Assembly: GCF_008728855.1 (NCBI RefSeq)
Contig: NZ_CP042906.1
Location: 2,232,001-2,296,000, forward strand
Reading direction: 5' to 3'
Length of the DNA: 64,000 nucleotides
Source: Hypericibacter terrae
GTDB taxonomy: Bacteria; Pseudomonadota; Alphaproteobacteria; Dongiales; Dongiaceae
Shown here: piece after piece, positions 42,985 through 51,365 of the stretch
Position numbering within the stretch: position 1 is the first letter of the stretch
Layout: each line of letters starts with the position of its first letter
Translations under genes and position numbers: made by a program
The notes under the pieces: model-generated
The model's input: the letters and a program-made list of their open reading frames with translations, nothing else
The model's database searches: none
Told to the model about the DNA's origin: nothing

Positions 42985-44793
42985 TCAGCTCCCCGCGCGG
43001 ACCTTCACATACGACCCCGGCGCGTCCTCGATGACCTTCAGCTTGCCGTCGCCGGGCTTGCGCGCCGGGACCTTCTCGCCGCCGAAATCGGCGATCCATT
43101 TCGCCCATTCGGGCCACCAGGAGCCGGGATGCTGGGTCGCGCTGGCAAGCCAGTCTTCCGGGCTCGGCGGATTCTTGTCGTTGACCCAGTGATGATATTT
43201 GTGGCTCTCGGGCGGGTTCACCACGCCGGCGATATGACCGGAGGCGGCCAGCACGAAGCGGATCGGGCCGGTCACGATCTGGGTCAGGGCGTAGGTGGTC
43301 TTCCAGGGCGCGATATGGTCCTCGCGCGTCGAGAGCATGAAGATCGGCGTCTTGATCTTGCGCAGGTCGATCGGCACGCCCGCCAGCGTGATGCCGCCCG
43401 GCTGCACCAGCTTGTTCTCCTGATACATCTTGCGCAGATAGAAGCTGTGCATCGCCGCCGGCATGCGCGTGGAATCGGAATTCCAGTAGAGCAGGTCGAA
43501 CGGGAACGGCTCCTTCCCGAGGAGATAATTGTTGATCACGAAGGACCAGATCAGGTCGTTGGCGCGCAGCATGTTGAAGGTGTTCGCCATGGCGCCGCCT
43601 TCGAGAAAGCCCTTCTCGTTCATGCGCGCTTCGAGCGACTGGAGCTGCTCTTCGTCGATGAAGACGCCGAGATCGCCCGGTTCCTTGAAGTCGGTCAGGG
43701 TCGTGAGGAAGGTGGTGCTGGCGATCCGGTCGGCCTTCTTCTTGGTCGCGAGCCAGGCCAGGGTCGCGGCCACGAGCGTACCGCCGAGGCAATAGCCGAC
43801 GACATTCGCATCGGGTTGCCCCGTCGCCTTTTCCATGGCGTCGAGGGCCGCGAGCGGCCCCTCGATCATGTAGTCCTCGAAACTCTTCTGGGCGAGCTTC
43901 TCGTCGGGATTGACCCAGGAAACCACGAACACGGTATGGCCCTGCGCCACCGCGAAGCGGATGAGCGAATTCTTCTCGCGCAGATCGAGGATGTAGAACT
44001 TGTTGATCCAGGGCGCGATGATCAGCAGCGGCCGGCGATAGACCTGCTCGGTGGTCGGGTTGTACTGGATGAGCTGGATCAGGTCGTTCTGGAACACGAC
44101 CTTGCCGGGGGTGACTGCCACGTTGCGCCCGATCTCGAACGCCTCCTGGTCGGTCATGCTGATCTTGAGCTCGCCCTTGCCGCGCTCGAGATCGCCCAGC
44201 AGGTTCTTCAGGCCGTTGAGCAGGTTCTCGCCCTTGCTCTCGACCGTCGCGCGCAGCACCTCGGGATTGGTCATGAGGAAATTGGTCGGCGCGATCGCAT
44301 CGACGAACTGGCGGGTATAGAACTCGACCTTCCGCGCGGTCTTGTCGTCGAGCCCCTCGACCTCGTTGACGGTCGTCTGCAGCCAACGCGCGGTCAGCAG
44401 GTAGGACTGCTTGACGAAGTCGAACAGCTCGTTGTCCTGCCAGGCGGAGTCCTTGAAGCGCCGGTCGTCGGGCGCCGGCGCGATCACCGCCTCTGCCGGC
44501 CCGCCCATCATGCGCCGGGCGGTGGTTTGCCAAAGATTCATGTAGTCGTTCCAGAGCGACATCTGCGCCTGGACCAGCTTTTCGGGCTGGGCCATCAGGC
44601 GGGCCGTCATCTCGAGGAAGGCCTGGCCGATATTGAGCGGGTCGGACATGCCGAACGCGTCGCCGCTGCCACGGCTCTGCTTCTGCAGGAAATCGGTCAC
44701 GAGACGCTGCGATTGCTCGGCAATCTCCGTCATGGTCCGCGACAATTCCATCGGGTCGGGTAATTTTCTTTCCGCGCCCTGTTGATCGACCAT
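42985..44793 (-). CDS. phaC: Class I poly(3-hydroxyalkanoate) synthase
   Basis: PhaC polymerises (R)-3-hydroxyacyl-CoA on granule surfaces. The 602-residue protein has the lipase-like box GYCLGG with nucleophile Cys335, Asp492 in TREDH and His520 in SGHIAG: the complete catalytic triad. The N-terminal 200 residues form the less conserved PhaC_N domain (WNDYMNLWQTTARRMMG). The ATG at 44793 has AAGGAAGG upstream. phaA, phaB, phaP and phaR are not in the window; bdhA and adc at 14219-15781 would act on the polymer's breakdown products. Confidence 0.96.
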   Translation of the reverse strand: MVDQQGAERKLPDPMELSRTMTEIAEQSQRLVTDFLQKQSRGSGDAFGMSDPLNIGQAFLEMTARLMAQPEKLVQAQMSLWNDYMNLWQTTARRMMGGPAEAVIAPAPDDRRFKDSAWQDNELFDFVKQSYLLTARWLQTTVNEVEGLDDKTARKVEFYTRQFVDAIAPTNFLMTNPEVLRATVESKGENLLNGLKNLLGDLERGKGELKISMTDQEAFEIGRNVAVTPGKVVFQNDLIQLIQYNPTTEQVYRRPLLIIAPWINKFYILDLREKNSLIRFAVAQGHTVFVVSWVNPDEKLAQKSFEDYMIEGPLAALDAMEKATGQPDANVVGYCLGGTLVAATLAWLATKKKADRIASTTFLTTLTDFKEPGDLGVFIDEEQLQSLEARMNEKGFLEGGAMANTFNMLRANDLIWSFVINNYLLGKEPFPFDLLYWNSDSTRMPAAMHSFYLRKMYQENKLVQPGGITLAGVPIDLRKIKTPIFMLSTREDHIAPWKTTYALTQIVTGPIRFVLAASGHIAGVVNPPESHKYHHWVNDKNPPSPEDWLASATQHPGSWWPEWAKWIADFGGEKVPARKPGDGKLKVIEDAPGSYVKVRAGS

Positions 44794-45079
44794 TATGCCT
44801 TCCTTATCATGCCGGCCCGGCTCGCCTCGGGGGAACCCGGGAGGGGCCGAAGACGGCCCCGCATCCCGGATCATGCCAATGATATGACTACACACCCTTT
44901 AGCGCGATTCCGGGGCGCAAGGGACGATAAAAAGGCGCAAAATCGCCGATGCATGGGCCCACGAAAACGGGCATACCGGGCGGCCGGCAGGGACAGGCGG
45001 GGCGGCCCCGAGTCATCAGGCGGATTGGAGCCAGGGTGGTCGGGGCGGCATCTGGGCAACAGGGACAAGCAAGGCACCA

Positions 45080-46621
45080 ATGATCAAGGCGAAGTTGGCC
45101 GCTCAGGGGCGGCGACCGGTATGGCGGAGAGATCGGCGGAAGCGGGGCCCGGGCACGGGGACGGCCGCGGCATTGCTGGCTTTGTTGGTCCTGGCGGCGG
45201 GCTGTTCTTCCTCGAGCGACGCGCCGCCGCCGGCGAGCACGACGGCAACGGCGCCCGCGAGCACGACAGCAACGGCACCCGCAGCCACCAGTTCCAGTAC
45301 CGGCAATGAATCCTTCCCCAATCTCGGGACGGTTCCCGATCAGCCACCGCCGGTCACGACGCCCGAGCAGCGCCAGGCGATCATGGACGGGCTGGTCGCC
45401 GACCGGAAAAACGCGGTCTATAGCGACACGCCGCTGAGCGGCCAACCCACCAGCTCCGTAGCCCCGCCGGCGCCGCCGCCGATCACGCCCGAAGGCGGCG
45501 GGACGACGCTCGGGACCACCACCATCACGCCCTCTGCCGATACGGGCGCGGCCACGGGCGCCGCCACCGATTCGACCCCCGACATGCCGGCGACGCCGCA
45601 GACCCCGGTCTCCTCGCAGCCGCTGCCCGATGCGGCGCCGGCCAATACGCCCGCCGAGCCGCCGCCGACAGGGACCACGGTTCCCTCGACCACCGGCGTG
45701 ACGCAGCCGCAGTCGAACGCGGCGCCCCTGGTGCCGGGCGCCCTGCAATATGCCGAGCTGCGCGGCGGCGAGGGGATGGCGGAGTCCGACGCCGACGATT
45801 TCGCGCCGGTCTCGCCGCGCATGACCCAGCTGGCCGACAGCACACAGCCGGCGACCGCGGCGCCCAACGCGCCGAAGAGCCTCATTCCTCAGGGCCCTTT
45901 CAGCTATTCGCAGGCCACGCCGCGCGCGGCGGCGGCAGCACCCACGGGCAACGCGGCGGTGACCGTCGATCTCAGCGCCATCGGCGGCGCCCCCGAGACG
46001 ACGTTGCCGACGCAGCGCCAATTGCAGCCGGCGCAAGCTCAACTTCAGCCCGCAGGGTCCCGTCCGCCGCTCTATGTCGATCTCGGCGCGCTCGACAGTC
46101 TGTCCGGGCCGGGTCCGCAGACCCAACCGGCCGTCTATCAACAGGCTGTCTATCAGCAGCCCGCCTATCAGCCCGGCAATCCGCAGTGGCAGCCGAACGC
46201 CAATCAGCTGGCGTTCTATGAGGTGCCGCGTGGGACGAACGTGGCGATGGTGGCACCCGGGGCCGTCCCGCTGCCGCCGTCGGGACAGCCCCTGGGCCTG
46301 ATTTTCTTCGCGAACGGCTCCTCCTATCTCAATGCCGCCTCGCGCGAGGTGCTGCGTGAGGTCGCCCAGATCTACCGCGCCCAGGGCAAGGTGATCCGCG
46401 TGGTGGGCCACGCCTCCTGGATTCCGGGTGGCGACAATGGTTTCAACTCGAAGCTTTCCTATGCCCGGGCTCAGGCCGTGGCGAAGGCGCTTGCCGGTTA
46501 TGGCGTTCCCGGCGGCGCGCTCGAGATGCGCGGCGTCGGCATCACCCAGCCGGTCTTCTACGAAACCGCGAGCACCGGGATCGCCGGCAATCGCCGCGCC
46601 GATATTTTCCTGACACCGTAA
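45080..46621 (+). CDS. OmpA-family lipoprotein with long disordered linker
   Basis: A 513-residue protein. A basic N-terminus leads to a lipoprotein signal with lipobox LAAGC (Cys42). About 340 residues of Ala/Pro/Thr/Gln-rich low-complexity sequence follow, ending in YQQAVYQQPAYQPG repeats. A C-terminal OmpA-like peptidoglycan-binding domain is at about 395-513 (LIFFANGSSYLNAASREVL, GHAS, SYARAQAVAKAL, GNRRADIFLTP). It would link the outer membrane to peptidoglycan through a flexible tether. The ribosome-binding site is poor, so the exact start is uncertain; the lipobox spacing supports a start near 45080. Confidence 0.82.
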   Translation: MIKAKLAAQGRRPVWRRDRRKRGPGTGTAAALLALLVLAAGCSSSSDAPPPASTTATAPASTTATAPAATSSSTGNESFPNLGTVPDQPPPVTTPEQRQAIMDGLVADRKNAVYSDTPLSGQPTSSVAPPAPPPITPEGGGTTLGTTTITPSADTGAATGAATDSTPDMPATPQTPVSSQPLPDAAPANTPAEPPPTGTTVPSTTGVTQPQSNAAPLVPGALQYAELRGGEGMAESDADDFAPVSPRMTQLADSTQPATAAPNAPKSLIPQGPFSYSQATPRAAAAAPTGNAAVTVDLSAIGGAPETTLPTQRQLQPAQAQLQPAGSRPPLYVDLGALDSLSGPGPQTQPAVYQQAVYQQPAYQPGNPQWQPNANQLAFYEVPRGTNVAMVAPGAVPLPPSGQPLGLIFFANGSSYLNAASREVLREVAQIYRAQGKVIRVVGHASWIPGGDNGFNSKLSYARAQAVAKALAGYGVPGGALEMRGVGITQPVFYETASTGIAGNRRADIFLTP

Positions 46622-46739
46622 GCGGATCTCTTCCGCCGCGATCGCTGCCATCGGCGATCGCGCGATGGGCCGCCTTTTGGCATCGCCTCATTCCCGACGC
46701 TTCTCCAGTTTTACAGGCGCTAATGAAGGACTTCGCATC

Positions 46740-48041
46740 TTGACGACGAAACCGCTCACTGTCGCGATCGCCGGTCTCGGCACGGTCGGCGCCGGCACCG
46801 TCAAACTCCTGCAGGAACATGCGGGCCTGCTGGCCGAGCGGTCCGGCCGTCCGATCCGCCTGAAGTCGGTATCCGCGCGCGACCGCAAGCGCGACCGCGG
46901 GATCGACCTCTCGCAGGTCCATTGGGTCGACGATCCGCTGGCGCTGGCGGTCGATCCCGAGGTCGACGTGGTGGTCGAGCTCATCGGCGGCTCCGACGGC
47001 GTCGCCAAGGCGCTGGTCGAGAAGTCGCTTCATGACGGCAAGCATGTGGTGACAGCGAACAAGGCGCTGCTCGCCCATCACGGCAACGCGCTGGCGCGGC
47101 TCGCCGAGACCTCGGGGGTCTCGATTTCCTATGAGGCCGCGGTTGCGGGCGGCATCCCGATCATCAAGCTGATGCGCGAGGGCCTGGCGGCCAACCGCAT
47201 CAAGCGCGTCTATGGCATCCTCAACGGCACCTGCAACTACATCCTGACCGAGATGCGCCGCACGGGCCGTGAGTTCGCCGACGTGCTCGAGGACGCGCAG
47301 CGCCTCGGCTATGCCGAGACCGATCCGAGCTTCGACGTCGACGGCATCGATGCCGCGCACAAGCTCTCGATCCTCGCTTCCGTCGCCTTCGGCTGCGAGA
47401 TCAATTTCGCCGGCGTGCATGTCGAAGGCATCCGCCATGTCTCGGCCGTCGACATCGCCTTCGCCCAGGAGCTGGGCTATCGCATCAAGCTGCTCGGCAT
47501 CGCCAGCCTCTCGGACCACGGGATCGAGCAGCGCGTCCACGCCACCATGGTCTCGCTCGACACCGCGATCGCCCATGTCGAGGGCGTGTTCAACGCGGTG
47601 GTGACGATCGGCGATTATGTCGGCCAGAACGTGGCCGAGGGCCGCGGCGCGGGCGCCGGCCCGACCGCATCGGCGGTGGTCGCGGACCTGATCGATCTCG
47701 CCCGCAAGCGCGCGCTGCCGACCTTCGCCATTCCGGCCTCGAAGCTGGCCAGGCTGCCGGTGGCGCCGATGGAGCGTCACTATGGCGCCTATTATGTGCG
47801 GCTGATGGTCAAGGACCGGCCGGGCGTGATCGCCGACGTGGCGGCGGCCCTGCGCGACGAGCGCGTCTCCATGGAGGCGATGCTGCAGCGCGGCCGCGCG
47901 CCGGAGGAGGTGGTGCCGGTCGTGATCACCACCCACGAGACCGAGGAATCCTCGATGCGCCGGGCCCTGGCGCGCATCGCCAAGCTCGACACCGTGGCGG
48001 AACCGCCGCGCATGATCCGCATTGAATCGCTGACGGCCTGA
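46740..48041 (+). CDS. hom: Homoserine dehydrogenase
   Basis: Hom reduces aspartate semialdehyde to homoserine for threonine and methionine. The 433-residue protein has the NAD(P) motif AGLGTVGAG (11-19), the catalytic domain (VAGGIPIIKLMREGL; NGTCNYILTEM; YAETDPSFDVDGIDAAHKL in pieces) and a C-terminal ACT domain from about 350 (VRLMVKDRPGVIADVAAALR) for threonine feedback. TTG at 46740 is preferred because AAGGA stands 9 bp upstream and homologues begin here; a longer frame from ATG 46665 lacks similarity. Confidence 0.93.
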   Translation: MTTKPLTVAIAGLGTVGAGTVKLLQEHAGLLAERSGRPIRLKSVSARDRKRDRGIDLSQVHWVDDPLALAVDPEVDVVVELIGGSDGVAKALVEKSLHDGKHVVTANKALLAHHGNALARLAETSGVSISYEAAVAGGIPIIKLMREGLAANRIKRVYGILNGTCNYILTEMRRTGREFADVLEDAQRLGYAETDPSFDVDGIDAAHKLSILASVAFGCEINFAGVHVEGIRHVSAVDIAFAQELGYRIKLLGIASLSDHGIEQRVHATMVSLDTAIAHVEGVFNAVVTIGDYVGQNVAEGRGAGAGPTASAVVADLIDLARKRALPTFAIPASKLARLPVAPMERHYGAYYVRLMVKDRPGVIADVAAALRDERVSMEAMLQRGRAPEEVVPVVITTHETEESSMRRALARIAKLDTVAEPPRMIRIESLTA

Positions 48042-48129
48042 GCGGAAGGGCCGCACCCAACGGACGATACGGGAACAATCGGCCGCCGAAGGCCGGGCCC
48101 GGACCAGGGATAGGAAAAGGGACAAGACG

Positions 48130-49113
48130 ATGGCCAAGCATGAGATGGATCGCAATCTGGCGCTCGAAGCCGTGCGCGTGACCGAGGCGGCGGCGCTGGC
48201 GGCATCGCGGCTGATGGGACGCGGCGACGAGAAAGCGGCGGACCAGGCGGCGGTCGATGCGATGCGCCAGGCGCTGAACGGGCTCAGCATCGACGGCACG
48301 GTCGTGATCGGCGAGGGCGAGCGCGACGAGGCGCCGATGCTCTATATCGGCGAGAAAGTCGGCGCCGGCGGCCCCAAGATCGACATCGCGCTCGATCCGC
48401 TCGAGGGCACCACCATCACCGCCAAGGGCGGTCCCAACGCGCTGGCGGTCATCGCCATGGCGGAAGCGGGCGGCTTCCTCAACGCGCCCGACGTCTATAT
48501 GGACAAGATCGCGGTCGGCGGCGGCCTGCCCACGGGCGTGGTCGATCTCGACGCGTCGCCCGCCGAGAACCTCAAGAATCTCGCCAAGGCCAAGCAGGTC
48601 GAGGTCTCGGATATCGTCGCCTGCATCCTCGACCGCCCGCGCCATGCCGATCTGATCGGCAAGGTCCGCGCGGCGGGCGCGCGCATCCTGCTGATCACCG
48701 ACGGCGACGTGTCGGGCGTGATCGCGACCTCGCGGCCCGACAGCGGCATCGACATCTATATCGGCTCGGGCGGCGCGCCCGAAGGCGTCCTGGCCGCCGC
48801 GGCCCTGCGCTGCATCGGCGGCCAGATGCAGGGACGCCTGCTGTTCCGCAACGACGACGAGAAGGGCCGCGCCGTCAAGATGGGCGTGACGGACTTCAAC
48901 CGCAAATACGACCTGCAGGATCTGGCCAAGGGCGACGTGATGTTCGCCGCGACCGGCGTCACCGACGGCACCATGCTGCGCGGCGTCCGGCGCTTCCAGG
49001 GCGGTGCCGCGACGCACTCGATGGTGATGCGCTCCAAGACCGCGACCGTGCGCCTCATTGAAGCCAGCCACCATTTCGCCCGCAAGCCGGGCGGTGATCC
49101 GGCGAAGCGGTAG
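48130..49113 (+). CDS. glpX: Class II fructose-1,6-bisphosphatase
   Basis: The 327-residue GlpX enzyme hydrolyses fructose-1,6-bisphosphate in gluconeogenesis. Metal-binding motifs GEGERDEAPMLYIGE and the substrate region DPLEGTT are intact, as are GVTDGTML and the C-terminal helix. It follows hom by 88 bp; hom-glpX-recJ is a frequent alphaproteobacterial order, but here recJ is 2.3 kb away behind two unrelated genes. Confidence 0.95.
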   Translation: MAKHEMDRNLALEAVRVTEAAALAASRLMGRGDEKAADQAAVDAMRQALNGLSIDGTVVIGEGERDEAPMLYIGEKVGAGGPKIDIALDPLEGTTITAKGGPNALAVIAMAEAGGFLNAPDVYMDKIAVGGGLPTGVVDLDASPAENLKNLAKAKQVEVSDIVACILDRPRHADLIGKVRAAGARILLITDGDVSGVIATSRPDSGIDIYIGSGGAPEGVLAAAALRCIGGQMQGRLLFRNDDEKGRAVKMGVTDFNRKYDLQDLAKGDVMFAATGVTDGTMLRGVRRFQGGAATHSMVMRSKTATVRLIEASHHFARKPGGDPAKR

Positions 49114-49145
49114 TCCCGAAGCGCGCGAACAGAGAGAATCACTCT

Positions 49146-49266
49146 AGCCCACCCCCTTGACGGGGGAGGGTAGGGAGGGGGGTGGACGCGCCATCAATCC
49201 GACGCGCAGTTCGTCACTTCGCGCTTCCCCTCCCCCTACCCCCTCCCGCGAGGGGAGGGGGCATGA
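49146..49266. repeat. GC-rich palindromic intergenic repeat, copy A
   Basis: About 120 bp made of two hairpins (CCCCCTTGACGGGGG and CCCCTCCCCCTACCCCCTCC / GGGGAGGGGG) separated by 40 bp of variable sequence. Its reverse complement aligns with copy B at 53206 in both outer blocks, including an adjacent AGGTTTATC/ATAAACCT. It occupies the space between glpX and the next gene and extends an open frame artificially upstream of 49289. Confidence 0.75.
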
Positions 49267-49288
49267 GGTTTATCAGGAGATCGCGCTC

Positions 49289-50104
49289 TTGCAGGCCCCG
49301 ATCGCCCAGGCCGTGGCACTGACCCTCGCCGGCAACCGCTTCCTGCGTGGCGGCGATGTCGGCGCGTTCTGGCCCGAGGCGTCGGTCTTCCGCTATTGCA
49401 AGCGCGTGGCCTTCGTCACGCTGAGCGGACCCGACCCGGCGCCGGTCGCCGAGCCCTATGCGGATCACCCGCTCGCCTGGCTGAAGAAGATCCAGGCCGA
49501 GGGCGTCTCGGCCTTGCGGCTGCTCTACGTCCCGAGCCATGGCACCCAGCGCGACCGCGAGACGGTCGGCCTGGCGGGCGGCGGCGGTCGCCGCTTCGTC
49601 GCGACGGCCAGCGGCGAAAGGGCCGATCTCTGGGAGGCGCGCTGGGCCGTGAGCGACCGGAAAGATCCGGCGCAGAAGATCTGGGCTGTGACCTATGGCC
49701 GGGTGGCGACAGGCTTCGACCTCACCGAGGAGACGCCGCGCGAGGCGCCCGCGGTGCGCGCCGAGCTCGCCGCGACATTGGCCGAGATCGCCAAATTCGC
49801 CGACGCGCAGCAGCTCGACAATTTCGCCGAGAGCTTCCGCACGGCGATGGAACGCCTGGCCAGCCCGACGCCGCTCGCGGGCGGCTGGTTCGAGACGCTC
49901 GACGACAAGGACGGGCTCGGTCTCCCCGCCCGCCAACTCCTCGGCGCCGCCGAAGCCGCCTGGGTCTTCGGTGCGATGGGCTCCTGGAACGACCTCGGCT
50001 TTCAGGGCGAGATCGGCGAGACCTACGACGATCTTTCGAACCGGCTGTTCGCGCTGCTGAACGAAGTCACGGTCGTTGCCGCTAATGCGAGTCTGAAAGC
50101 GTAG
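49289..50104 (+). CDS. Hypothetical conserved-looking protein
   Basis: A 271-residue soluble protein, not recognised. The N-terminal half has beta/alpha character (VFRYCKRVAFVTLSG; VSALRLLYVPSHG), the C-terminal half is helical (ELAATLAEIAKFADAQQLDN). No metal or catalytic signature stands out. TTG at 49289 is preferred because AGGAG lies 9 bp upstream; the frame runs on upstream only through repeat copy A, which is non-coding in character. It is one of two genes separating glpX from recJ. Confidence 0.65.
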   Translation: MQAPIAQAVALTLAGNRFLRGGDVGAFWPEASVFRYCKRVAFVTLSGPDPAPVAEPYADHPLAWLKKIQAEGVSALRLLYVPSHGTQRDRETVGLAGGGGRRFVATASGERADLWEARWAVSDRKDPAQKIWAVTYGRVATGFDLTEETPREAPAVRAELAATLAEIAKFADAQQLDNFAESFRTAMERLASPTPLAGGWFETLDDKDGLGLPARQLLGAAEAAWVFGAMGSWNDLGFQGEIGETYDDLSNRLFALLNEVTVVAANASLKA

Positions 50105-50114
50105 TGAATATCGA

Positions 50115-51218
50115 TCAATGCTTTGCGAGAGATAGCTGCGGGAAACGCTGACGCAGAGCGTCAGCAATCGATCTGAGCGAATGCACAAAGCCGCCGCCAT
50201 ATTCATCTATGGCTTCGAGACGGATCGACTCTCGCGCGAGAATTTCTGGAATGTCGCTGAACCGCCCGATTAGACAGGCGGTGCACAGTAGACGCTCGAC
50301 CTCGAATATGCCCGGCCTGTATCCAGGCAATGTCTTCGCTTCTCCTTCGGAAAATTCGAAGAACTGTTCCAGGTCAGACATTCGCTGAAAGAAGGATTCG
50401 CCGAGACGGGCGATGTCTGCCGCCACTTGTCGTGCGGCATCGGCCGCCGACAGATTCTCACCAATATCCAAATGCTTGAACTCGTCACCTTCAAGAGCGT
50501 AGAGGCTTGTATAGATCGATGACGTATCTAGGCCGAAGGGACATTGGCCGCCGTTAGCGGCCGCATAAACCTCTCTGTAGAGTTCCTCGAGCCTGTTAAA
50601 ACGAACCGAGACATAAACATTGGCGCTGACGCTATAGAAGCCCGCACTGGTGCTTACAGAAAGCCGCACCGATCCTCCCAGCCTGGGCCTTGAGAAGCGG
50701 ACCTCTCGATCGCTCGCCTCTTGAAAGGAAAAATCTAGATCTACAAGCCGCTTTTTCAGCTCTTCGCGAAAATCCTGCTCTGTTGCACGCGATTTCGCCA
50801 GCAGCGCATCAAAGTCGGCGTCGGAGAAACGATACGGCGTCGCTCCGGAAAGGACGTCGGACAGGTGATCGTTGATAAGCCGAATGTAATTTTCCAGATG
50901 CTCTGAGAATGGACGCCGAAATTCCGCAACATTGCGGGCGTTGCCCCGGCCCATCCATTGGCAGATGAAGGCCAGATCGCTGCTGCGATGATCAGATCCG
51001 TGGAGCGAGATGCTCGTGTAGTTCTCGAGTATCTCGTGATACACCTCGACCGACCGAGCGCCGTTCACATAGCGGCGCTTGCAGTAGCGATTGAACCCTT
51101 CGGGCGGTTCGGCTGCCCGGAATCCGAATTGCCGCAGGAGGGGCGCCAATCGCTCGTCGGTCAGCCGGACGAATTCGTCGAACCGTGCCTCATGGAGGTA
51201 CTGACCCCGTGTCGCCAT
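50115..51218 (-). CDS. Hypothetical protein (367 aa), possibly acquired
   Basis: A 367-residue protein not recognised. The first 90 residues (FDEFVRLTDERLAPLLRQFG; RYVNGARSVEVYHEI) have the length and pattern of DUF4304-like domains; the rest is a mix of beta strands and helices with three cysteines. There is no signal peptide or membrane helix. GC content and codon use look lower than those of the neighbouring core genes (TTT, ATA and AGA codons are frequent), hinting at transfer. It is divergent from recJ and converges on the gene at 49289. Confidence 0.7.
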   Translation of the reverse strand: MATRGQYLHEARFDEFVRLTDERLAPLLRQFGFRAAEPPEGFNRYCKRRYVNGARSVEVYHEILENYTSISLHGSDHRSSDLAFICQWMGRGNARNVAEFRRPFSEHLENYIRLINDHLSDVLSGATPYRFSDADFDALLAKSRATEQDFREELKKRLVDLDFSFQEASDREVRFSRPRLGGSVRLSVSTSAGFYSVSANVYVSVRFNRLEELYREVYAAANGGQCPFGLDTSSIYTSLYALEGDEFKHLDIGENLSAADAARQVAADIARLGESFFQRMSDLEQFFEFSEGEAKTLPGYRPGIFEVERLLCTACLIGRFSDIPEILARESIRLEAIDEYGGGFVHSLRSIADALRQRFPQLSLAKH

Positions 51219-51365
51219 TGTCGGCGCGTTCCCTCGGCCAGGTTGCAAGTGGAGAAAACCTACTCGATTGCGCTCATTGCTAGCAATGGGAACCGCTCAG
51301 CCCCCTTATCCCCAACATCTGTCGGTTCGACTCCGGGCCGTTGGTGCTAATCTTTGTGGGCCCTC

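Noticed and set aside
46542-48299. Minus-strand frame of 585 codons opposite hom
   Set aside because: Composition is that of an antisense shadow (repeated DDRHH/ALDMGD-type strings), and it spans hom and the start of glpX, both intact.
49157-49288. N-terminal extension of the hypothetical gene at 49289
   Set aside because: The extension is encoded entirely by the palindromic repeat copy A and is low-complexity; a TTG with AGGAG upstream explains the gene better.
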